Under the pieces are notes generated by a model that was not told the DNA's origin, ran no database searches, and saw only the letters and a program-made list of their open reading frames with translations. A stretch of 20,033 bases of DNA, taken from UMGS1649 sp964481385 (GTDB lineage Bacteria; Bacillota; Clostridia; TANB77; CAG-465). The stretch is taken from assembly GCA_964481385.1 (NCBI GenBank), contig CAYZTN010000018.1:1-20033 (forward strand). The letters are read 5' to 3'. A program made the position numbers and the translations under genes. Below are positions 8,167-14,040 of this stretch, piece by piece (position 1 is the first letter of the stretch; each line of letters starts with the position of its first letter).

Positions 8167-8266
8167 TAATTTAGCAGAATATTTTAATAACTAAAATTTA
8201 TGTGAGAAGACAATAAGAATATTATACTCTTATTATGCTTCTCACATCGTTTATTTTGCTAAATTA
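8167..8266. other. 100-bp nested inverted-repeat element downstream of the spoVM-like gene
   Basis: Three nested stems: an outer TAATTTAGCA/TGCTAAATTA pair (8167-8176 with 8257-8266), extendable to about 14 bp with one G-T pair; a middle TGTGAGAAG/CTTCTCACA pair (8201-8209 with 8238-8246); and an inner AATAAGA/TCTTATT pair (8212-8218 with 8228-8234). It lies in the 234-base gap between the spoVM-like gene and the J-domain gene, both minus strand. It could be a terminator for spoVM, a small RNA, or a MITE-like insertion with TA on both sides of the outer repeat. No coding capacity was seen. Confidence 0.5.
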
Positions 8267-8271
8267 TGTAC

Positions 8272-8340
8272 TTACACTTTGAACATTTTCTTTAAAACAA
8301 ATCTAATAAATCCTTTTGGTTTTAGAACAACTATTTTCAT
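8272..8340 (-). CDS. spoVM: SpoVM-like amphipathic sporulation micro-protein
   Basis: A 22-residue ORF, MKIVVLKPKGFIRFVLKKMFKV, preceded by a perfect AGGAGG at the right spacing. Its length, the opening MK, the K-(x)-P-K segment after residue 6, and a C-terminal half that alternates basic and large hydrophobic residues match SpoVM (26 residues in Bacillus subtilis, with KLPKF). SpoVM is an amphipathic helix that binds the convex forespore membrane and anchors SpoIVA for spore coat assembly. The gene is 11 bases after a 49-residue membrane-peptide gene whose TAG overlaps this ribosome site, so the two are probably co-translated. The assignment rests on a very short sequence. Confidence 0.65.
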   Translation of the reverse strand: MKIVVLKPKGFIRFVLKKMFKV

Positions 8341-8351
8341 ATCAATTCCTC

Positions 8352-8501
8352 CTAACAAAATAACCAGATAAATCCAAATACCATCATTACTCCAGCTACG
8401 ATTATTACCCAAAGCCATAAGGGCAAAAATAGTGCTACAACTGCTCCTATACCAAAAGCTATTAAAAATAATCCTATAGTCTTTCTGAAAGCTCCGAACA
8501 A
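8352..8501 (-). CDS. 49-residue hydrophobic membrane peptide, TTG start
   Basis: Starting at TTG 8501 the frame reads LFGAFRKTIGLFLIAFGIG, then a Pro-Leu-Trp-Leu-Trp turn, then a second hydrophobic run ending GFIWLFC. It predicts two membrane helices (about 9-26 and 29-48) joined at the P27-L-W-L-W31 turn, with a short basic N-terminus. A run of six G residues lies 11 bases upstream as a possible ribosome site. An ATG four bases earlier opens another frame that runs into spoVM, but that product has no membrane-protein or other sensible character, so I prefer the TTG frame. The stop overlaps the spoVM ribosome site. Family unknown; a sporulation role is inferred only from its neighbour. Confidence 0.6.
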   Translation of the reverse strand: MFGAFRKTIGLFLIAFGIGAVVALFLPLWLWVIIVAGVMMVFGFIWLFC

Positions 8502-8614
8502 ACATATTCTTTCCCCCCTAGACTTTAATTACAATTTATTGTACAATATACCTTGTAAGCTTAATATATACTATGTTTTAATATATTTTTTGTTACAAGA
8601 AAGAAGGAGAAAAA

Positions 8615-9260
8615 ATGAAATACAAACTTCTAAACAAAGACGAAATTACAGTAGTCCTAGATATCCTTTATAGCATGTATCCAACTCCTGTTTGCGGTTT
8701 AAACTATGATACACCATTTGAACTTATGTTATCTCTAATTCTGGCAGCACAATGTACTGACGAAAGAGTAAACATAATAAGGCCATGTCTTACGCAAAAA
8801 TATCCATCTCCTCAAGCCATTGTATCCGCAGGTGTTTCTAATGTATATGATATAATTAAATCTTGTAGTTTTCCCAACAATAAAGCAAAACATATAGTTG
8901 AGGCATGCAAAACCCTTATCATAGAATTTAACAGTACAGTCCCAGAAACTATGGAATCTCTTACAAAAATTCCTGGGATTGGTAGAAAAAGTGCCAATAT
9001 ACTACTAAATGAATGTTTTGGTAAGACGGTTGGTATTGCAGTGGATACTCACGTAACACGCCTTGCTAAAAAGATAGGCTTTACAAATAGTACAGATGTA
9101 AAAGTTATTGAGAAAGATTTAATGAATAAACTTCCTAAATCAGCATGGCGGTGATATAAACCACCTACTCGTAATGCATGGTAAATCCATATGCATTGCT
9201 CGAAAACCACAATGTGAAATATGCAAACTAAATCCAATTTGTAAATCGAGTAGAGGATAA
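8615..9260 (+). pseudogene. nth: Endonuclease III, frameshifted before the iron-sulfur domain
   Basis: From ATG 8615 (AAGGAG site) the frame encodes 179 residues of endonuclease III: the helix-hairpin-helix IPGIGRKSAN with catalytic lysine K125 and the VDTHV motif with catalytic D144. It then stops at 9152-9154. In the +1 frame from 9150 to the TAA at 9258-9260 comes the missing C-terminus, GDINHLLVMHGK and the four-cysteine cluster C-x6-C-x2-C-x5-C. Removing one base (the C at 9149, in TGGCGGTGAT) restores Trp-Gly-Asp and a full protein of about 215 residues. The enzyme is a bifunctional DNA glycosylase/AP lyase for oxidised pyrimidines. Either the gene is inactivated or this is an assembly or sequencing error. 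No slippery heptamer was seen that would suggest programmed frameshifting. Confidence 0.88.
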
Positions 9261-9384
9261 TTCTTAGTGAACTTCTTCCCTCTCACACCACCGCAATGGT
9301 TAGCTTGTGCTTCTCTATGCGACTCATGATATATACCTCCACTACGGACTTTCACCGATTAGTTAAACGACATGCCTGTCGCAC
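9261..9384 (-). mobile_element. Group II intron relic (class C-like 5' end)
   Basis: On the minus strand, from 9384, the sequence begins GTGCGACAGGCATGTC and 27 bases later reads CGGTGAAAGTCCG (9345-9357). The GTGYG start, the GGCATG, and a GGTGAAAGTCC block at that spacing are typical of bacterial group II intron domain I, as in class C introns (compared from memory). The 5' boundary is 7 bases after an intrinsic-terminator stem (9392-9416), the known target preference of class C introns. No reverse transcriptase is present. The left boundary is unclear and may reach into the last codons of nth. The block is about 44% G+C, clearly above its surroundings. It may also retain 3'-end sequence (GGTGGTGTGAGAGG). 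Confidence 0.6.
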
Positions 9385-9391
9385 ATTAACT

Positions 9392-9416
9392 AAACCCTCA
9401 GATAATCTGAGGGTTT
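9392..9416. terminator. Bidirectional intrinsic terminator between nth and the wall-protein operon
   Basis: Perfect 11-bp arms AAACCCTCAGA/TCTGAGGGTTT around a 3-nt loop, followed on the plus strand by TCTTG after GGGTTT. It lies between convergent units and can serve both nth (plus) and the operon ending at 9479 (minus). Confidence 0.8.
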
Positions 9417-9428
9417 TCTTGTGTGAAC

Positions 9429-9459
9429 AGTGTCATTTGAAAACGTCCCAAATGACACT
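9429..9459. repeat. GTGTCA palindromic repeat, copy 2
   Basis: Perfect 11-bp arms AGTGTCATTTG (9429-9439) and CAAATGACACT (9449-9459) around the loop AAAACGTCC. Arms and loop are identical to copy 4 at 17226-17262. It lies 20 bases beyond the stop of the membrane-anchored wall protein and 12 bases from a terminator stem. Confidence 0.85.
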
Positions 9460-9478
9460 ATTTAAGTTTTTACACATT

Positions 9479-10741
9479 CTAATTGTCATTGCTTTTAGCT
9501 TTTTCGGTTCTTCGTTTTTCTTTAATTTCCAAATCAGCAAAAACATCGTCTTTTTTATTTTTATCTCTTAACTGTATAAATAAATATAAAATTTCAAAAA
9601 ATTCCACTACCGCTAAAACATATACCAATATTAGTAACTGAGTTTCTGAGTCATTTTTTATTTTTTCCATAACAACACTATCTTCTGTACTTTGTAAACT
9701 TTTTTGTTCTATGACAGTACCTTGTGTATTAATATCAACTTTCGCTTTCTGCTTACTCACTTTCAATATATATTCTTTGGTAGTTTTTTTATCTTCCGCA
9801 GTTACAAGTATTTTAATCTCATTTTCCCCTTCTTTTAATTTTTCATTCCCCTTGATTTCAAATACAGCATTTTGACTTTCGGGAAATACAGAAATATCCA
9901 ATTTATCTATGCTGGAACTAACTTCCTCTAATTCATACTCAAGAATATCTCTGGCAAACTCTTTTTTCAACACTCCGTTTTCTATAATTATATTTTTCAA
10001 ATACGCGTTTGCTTTTTCTGGATTTTCTGCTTTTGTTACTATAATTTTATACGTATTGGTTGCACCATTTTCAGCTGTTACTGTAACATATACTGTATTA
10101 TCTCCATTTTTTAAATTTGTGTTTCCGCTTACGCTATAACGCGCTTTGCTATGATTCGTGGAAGCAGTTACTTTAATACTATCCACATTACTTCCAACAG
10201 ATAAAGTATACATATACGTATATCTATTAAATGAAGGCGTTAACCCTTCCATATCTATCTTTAATGCTTTAAGTGTTGCATCTCCCGACTTAGTATAAGT
10301 TGTTTGATTATTGGTGTTAGGTTTTGTATTTGTATTTGTATTTGTATTTGTATTTGTATTTGTAGTTTGTTTTTCTTTTACCGTTATAGTAACAGTTTTT
10401 GTAACATCTGACTCATCTTCTGAATTAGATAAATCTGCTACCGTACCAGTTATAGTAATAGTTGTAGTTCCAACTGACTTAGCAGTAACAGTTACACTAC
10501 TATTACTATTCTCTAGCCAATCAATTCTCCCTGTAGATACATTTGCTACTCCTGTATTAGAAGAAGACACTGTAAACGGTCCACCAGCTATGCCAGCACC
10601 AGATACAGAGATAGTAGTACTTTCTCCTACATAAAGTGTAGTTGTAGAAGCGCTCACTCCAAACGTAGCAGCATGTGTACAATTAATATTTAATGCTAAT
10701 AGCACTGAAAATATAATCATAAAGAATAGTTTCTTTTTCAT
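9479..10741 (-). CDS. Secreted, membrane-anchored Ig-like/cadherin-like protein
   Basis: The 420-residue protein has a signal peptide (1-24, ending CTHA), an Ig-like beta domain (about 26-122, starting FGVSASTTTLYVGESTTISV), a Thr-Asn dipeptide linker (126-148), two cadherin-like beta-sandwich modules (about 152-238 and 242-330, each ending in a TYKIIVTK or EYILKVSK strand), one transmembrane helix (about 368-390) and a 30-residue highly charged cytoplasmic tail. It is therefore probably anchored with the beta modules outside. It has no catalytic motif and no sortase signal. Its ATG overlaps the stop of the dockerin gene by four bases (ATGA) and uses a GGAGG inside that gene, so the two are co-translated and may form a surface complex. 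Function unknown. Confidence 0.8.
   Translation of the reverse strand: MKKKLFFMIIFSVLLALNINCTHAATFGVSASTTTLYVGESTTISVSGAGIAGGPFTVSSSNTGVANVSTGRIDWLENSNSSVTVTAKSVGTTTITITGTVADLSNSEDESDVTKTVTITVKEKQTTNTNTNTNTNTNTKPNTNNQTTYTKSGDATLKALKIDMEGLTPSFNRYTYMYTLSVGSNVDSIKVTASTNHSKARYSVSGNTNLKNGDNTVYVTVTAENGATNTYKIIVTKAENPEKANAYLKNIIIENGVLKKEFARDILEYELEEVSSSIDKLDISVFPESQNAVFEIKGNEKLKEGENEIKILVTAEDKKTTKEYILKVSKQKAKVDINTQGTVIEQKSLQSTEDSVVMEKIKNDSETQLLILVYVLAVVEFFEILYLFIQLRDKNKKDDVFADLEIKEKRRTEKAKSNDN
10323..10364. repeat. Hexanucleotide tandem repeat TTTGTA x7
   Basis: Seven exact TTTGTA units inside the preceding gene encode its Thr-Asn linker. Because the unit is six bases, copy-number change would lengthen or shorten the linker without shifting the frame. 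Confidence 0.9.
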
Positions 10742-13539
10742 TCATTTACCTCCACATTTCTATCAATTTTATCAGCTTGTTCAATACTTTCCTTTCCCAT
10801 TATACAGTTTTTAATCTTTACATAATCAGACGGGCTTATTTTCCCATCATGGTTCACATCTGATGCTAATTCAAAACACCCATCAACGTTTTCTTTTCCT
10901 AAAATCTTATTCTTAACTTTTACATAATCAGATGGGCTTATTTTTCCATCACCATTTACATCACCGTATATAACTATCGAATACTCATGACTTTCTTCAT
11001 CCAAAGTTATAACCATGGTAACACCTGTACCAATTATACCTTCAGTTATCTCTTTTTTATCTTTATCTAAAAATTTAACTGTACCATTTGTACTAACCAA
11101 TAGTTTAATATCACTTATAGTTGCTCCAAGCTTTATACCAGTTAGCACATTATTGTTAATTTTTAACTCTTCAGCTAGTTTAATACTTAACTTTGTTTCT
11201 TCTTTTATTTCTGGTTTCTCTATTACTTCTATTTCAACTGTCTTTATAAGAGTCTCATCTGCAACAGCTTTGATTTCAGCAGTCGTTTTTCCTATAGCAA
11301 CCGCCATGAATTTTTCTTCTTCATATTTTATAACAGATTCATCCTTAATAGTTACAGTATATTTATTTTCTTCTAATCCCAACACTTCAACTATAGGTTT
11401 AACGCTTTCTCCTAATACAATTTTAAAAGCATCTTTATCTATATTTATACAAGGTTTTACCACCACTTTACAAGTTGCTTTTTTTAATTGATCGATTGTT
11501 TTTGCAGTAATTGTAACCTCGCCTGCCTTAAGCGGAGTAATAACGCCACTATTATCTATCTTTGCTATACTTTCGTCGCTTGATGTAAAAGTCACATCTT
11601 TATATTTTGCGTCAATTGGCGTGATATTAACTACAACCTTTAATGTATCACTCATAACAAGTTCATATAACTCTTTTCCAAAAGCAATACCCTCTACTTT
11701 CTTGTAAGACATTTCTTTTAAATACACATCCGCGCCATCTTTATACACCCTACAAACATAGCCTATTTTTCCACTTTCAGTAACTACTTTATCCCAAACT
11801 CCGCTACTATTGGTTGCGCTATTCTTCTCTATTCTTGTAACTATATCTCCAGTGTATAGTATAGTAATCTGAGAAGAAGCTGTATTTGGCTCACTTCTTA
11901 ATCTTACCCAAGGAGAAGCAATAACTTCCATTTTCGTATTATCTTCTGTCTTAGTTAAATCATAGTTTGTATAAAACACAAAACCATACATATCAGCACC
12001 ATCAACTTTATACTTCACTCTATCATACGTCGACGCCATACCGCTTGCAAGCTTAGTAAGTTTAGTTCCTGTAGGCACCGATACCATTTCCACACGTGTT
12101 ACACCAGCAGAAGTTGGAATAAGTGAATATATAGCCGTTACCTTATTAGTAGTTATAGTATCCTCTTCTTTTTCAAAATAGCCATCATAATCTACATATA
12201 TATGGTAAGGTTCTTCTGGCATATTGTTATATACTGGAATAATAAACGTAAAATCGTTATCCAGTATTTTCATAGATTTATATGTATCATACATTCCTAA
12301 CGCTTCTCTATATACACACGTAATATCAGTCATATACTGATGTGTATAAAGTCCGTTTTTCGTCTCAACATTCACGTTGTATTTTTGCAAATATGGTGTG
12401 TTTTGTTTAGCCAATATGTACTCTTTTCCCCAAAAGCTAGCTCCTTCTACTATTGCCTTTACTGGATTATCCCAGCCTTTATTCTTAGCATAAATAACAC
12501 CATTTTCCATAGGATTTGCACCATATGCACCAATACTATAATAGTTATAATAACCAGGAGCAGCTGAACTTTGTCCATATATTTGTCCATTTGACGTAAT
12601 TTTACAACCCGTCTCATTTTTCGTTCTTAATGCCAAAGCATATGGACTCACACCAGAAGTCTTTGCAGCTATCATGTACGCCTCAGCATATGTTAAAGTA
12701 TCTTCTTTAGAACCATCCCCATCTAAATCTTCTACATCAATATACTTTACATATTCTAATGTAGTAGTACCAGCATCTACCAAATTGTATGACCCATCTT
12801 CATCAATTCTACAAGCATACCCCTCAGTTCCATCACTAAGTTTTATTTTAGCCCAAGTCCTTTTTCCTTCTACTGCCGAACTATACTCAAGAGTCGTAAC
12901 CGTTGTGTTTTTTTCTATTGTTTTTATATAATCACCTGTTACAGAAGGTGTCTTTCTCAAATTCAAAGTTGCAGTCGTCTTCAGAAGATTATTTGCTGTA
13001 GTTGGTTTATAATACTCAATGTCTTTAATTACATATTTAGTAACTCCATTTTCAGTCACTGCTTTAGACATCTCAGTTCCATACAAAATTTGCTCTACAC
13101 CTTGTAATGTGTGAATTTTTTCGTTGTATGTTAATTCTTCAAACTGAAATATAGTTTCATCATTCAAAAAGTTTCTGGGATCCATTGTAAATTTTACAGA
13201 GTTGGAAGAAGCCGTAACCCAGCCTTGTTCCACTCTATTAGTACTGCCATTTTCTAAAAAATAATGCCACGCTTTATTCCATGAAGAAGGTGATAAACTT
13301 ACGCTAAGTCTATTTGAACGAGTAGATAAATGACTTTCCTCAGTTGTAACTTTGTTCCAATCAAGACCCGTATACATAGCGGTAAATTTCCAATTAGTAT
13401 GTTTTTCTTGTAATGCATATAAATACGGCCTATAACTTTCTGGAAAATTCTCTATTCCCTCTTTATATTCAAGTCCGAACACCACACTTGAAAAGCAAAG
13501 CATTAGTGCTATTAAACAAACTATTTTACTTAATTTCAT
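10738..13539 (-). CDS. Secreted glucosaminidase-like protein with SH3, Ig-like and dockerin modules
   Basis: From the ATG at 13539 (GAGG site 6 bases away) the product has 933 residues; a TTG four codons upstream is less likely. Modules are: signal peptide 1-22; an N-terminal module (about 24-150, with FPESYRPYLYALQEKHTNWKF) often paired with bacterial glucosaminidases; an SH3-like module (about 187-245, NLRKTPS...YACRI); a glucosaminidase-like domain (about 284-425, AYMIAAKTSGVSPYALALRT) with candidate catalytic E309; a second SH3 near 541-600; an Ig-like BIG2 domain (about 615-695); and a C-terminal dockerin with two calcium loops (DVNGDGKISPSD at 860-871, DVNHDGKISPSD at 894-905). The likely job is peptidoglycan glycan cleavage outside the cell. 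No cohesin partner is encoded here. Confidence 0.85.
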   Translation of the reverse strand: MKLSKIVCLIALMLCFSSVVFGLEYKEGIENFPESYRPYLYALQEKHTNWKFTAMYTGLDWNKVTTEESHLSTRSNRLSVSLSPSSWNKAWHYFLENGSTNRVEQGWVTASSNSVKFTMDPRNFLNDETIFQFEELTYNEKIHTLQGVEQILYGTEMSKAVTENGVTKYVIKDIEYYKPTTANNLLKTTATLNLRKTPSVTGDYIKTIEKNTTVTTLEYSSAVEGKRTWAKIKLSDGTEGYACRIDEDGSYNLVDAGTTTLEYVKYIDVEDLDGDGSKEDTLTYAEAYMIAAKTSGVSPYALALRTKNETGCKITSNGQIYGQSSAAPGYYNYYSIGAYGANPMENGVIYAKNKGWDNPVKAIVEGASFWGKEYILAKQNTPYLQKYNVNVETKNGLYTHQYMTDITCVYREALGMYDTYKSMKILDNDFTFIIPVYNNMPEEPYHIYVDYDGYFEKEEDTITTNKVTAIYSLIPTSAGVTRVEMVSVPTGTKLTKLASGMASTYDRVKYKVDGADMYGFVFYTNYDLTKTEDNTKMEVIASPWVRLRSEPNTASSQITILYTGDIVTRIEKNSATNSSGVWDKVVTESGKIGYVCRVYKDGADVYLKEMSYKKVEGIAFGKELYELVMSDTLKVVVNITPIDAKYKDVTFTSSDESIAKIDNSGVITPLKAGEVTITAKTIDQLKKATCKVVVKPCINIDKDAFKIVLGESVKPIVEVLGLEENKYTVTIKDESVIKYEEEKFMAVAIGKTTAEIKAVADETLIKTVEIEVIEKPEIKEETKLSIKLAEELKINNNVLTGIKLGATISDIKLLVSTNGTVKFLDKDKKEITEGIIGTGVTMVITLDEESHEYSIVIYGDVNGDGKISPSDYVKVKNKILGKENVDGCFELASDVNHDGKISPSDYVKIKNCIMGKESIEQADKIDRNVEVNE

Positions 13540-13577
13540 AATATACCTCAATATATATTGAATTATATCAAAAGAAT

Positions 13578-13600
13578 GTCAAAAAGTATATCTTTTTGAC
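13578..13600. repeat. Inverted repeat upstream of the wall-protein operon
   Basis: Arms GTCAAAAAG (13578-13586) and CTTTTTGAC (13592-13600) flank a TATAT loop. On the minus strand the arm contains TTGACA, a -35-like box, at the upstream edge of the operon's likely promoter region, so it could be an operator. It resembles the palindrome at 717-740 and shares its GACGAA right flank. Confidence 0.55.
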
Positions 13601-13657
13601 GAAAAAGTTTTCATTATTTTCTTCTCCTTTCAAAAATCTCACTACACTATATTTCGG

Positions 13658-13690
13658 CAGTGTCATTTGGGACGTTTTCAAATGACACTG
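13658..13690. repeat. GTGTCA palindromic repeat, copy 3 (inverted loop)
   Basis: Perfect 12-bp arms CAGTGTCATTTG (13658-13669) and CAAATGACACTG (13679-13690). The loop GGACGTTTT is the reverse complement of the loop in copies 2 and 4, so the element is in opposite orientation. It lies in a divergent intergenic region upstream of genes on both strands, where a terminator would not be expected. Confidence 0.85.
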
Positions 13691-13755
13691 TTTTAAATTA
13701 TAAAAACCCAAAAAATCAAGGATTACTCCTCAGAGCTAGCGTTCTAATATTATAG

Positions 13756-13784
13756 TTGTAACTTATCTCGTTTTGTGATATAAT
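13756..13784 (+). promoter_or_regulatory. Promoter of the 49-residue membrane peptide gene
   Basis: TTGTAA (13756-13761), 17 bp, TATAAT (13779-13784), about 50 bases before the ATG at 13835. A good sigma-A-type match that supports this short ORF being real. Confidence 0.65.
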
Positions 13785-13834
13785 GTTTATATTATATATT
13801 TATATTAAATTTAATTAAATTTTGAGGTGAAATT

Positions 13835-13984
13835 ATGGGATTCTTTAGTCTTATACTATTCATTATTTTCTTTGGCTTGTTTTTTGACCTATTCATTCGG
13901 GTCACTTGGTGGGTTTTCAAAGCAATTTTAGGTTTTATACTTTTCCTTTTTATTTTAGCTTTTATTTCTTTAATTTTGCTATAA
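13835..13984 (+). CDS. 49-residue very hydrophobic membrane peptide
   Basis: The frame starts MGFFSLILFIIFFGLFFDLF and ends in a run of Leu, Ile and Phe. It predicts two membrane helices separated by the polar segment D-L-F-I-R-V-T-W-W. The ATG at 13835 has a GAGGTG ribosome site 6 bases away, a promoter stands upstream (13756-13784), and a strong terminator follows 10 bases after the stop, so it is a complete one-gene unit. No family was recognised. Toxin-like type I peptides, small stress peptides and sporulation membrane peptides are all possible, and none is supported by sequence alone. Confidence 0.65.
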   Translation: MGFFSLILFIIFFGLFFDLFIRVTWWVFKAILGFILFLFILAFISLILL

Positions 13985-13993
13985 CCACCAAAG

Positions 13994-14021
13994 AAGGGAC
14001 GGAAAAATATTTCCGTCCCTT
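13994..14021. terminator. Bidirectional terminator between the membrane peptide and uvrC
   Basis: Perfect 12-bp arms AAGGGACGGAAA/TTTCCGTCCCTT with a 4-nt loop (AATA). It sits between the plus-strand peptide stop (13984) and the minus-strand uvrC stop (14041), with T-rich sequence on both sides, so it probably ends both transcripts. Confidence 0.82.
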
Positions 14022-14040
14022 GACATTTGTTTAACAATTA

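Noticed and set aside
8272..8505. A 77-codon frame running through the small membrane peptide region and into spoVM
   Set aside because: Its first part has no sensible protein character, while another frame of the same DNA gives a clean two-helix peptide, and an AGGAGG site marks an internal start for spoVM.
9140..9160. Programmed frameshifting in nth
   Set aside because: No slippery heptamer or downstream pseudoknot was seen; a single extra base explains the break better.
9140..9571. ORFs on both strands across the nth 3' end and intron relic
   Set aside because: They read through the intron relic, terminator and palindromic repeat; no conserved domain and no ribosome site.
10323..10364. 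CRISPR or phase-variation on/off switch
   Set aside because: Units are 6 bp without spacers, and copy changes would stay in frame, so neither applies.
10311..10634. Plus-strand ORF rich in Phe and Val
   Set aside because: Antisense of the Thr-Asn repeat and Ig-like domain; low complexity.
13792..14037. Minus-strand ORF of 81 codons
   Set aside because: Antisense to the membrane peptide gene and runs through the bidirectional terminator; its composition is a reflection of the opposite strand.
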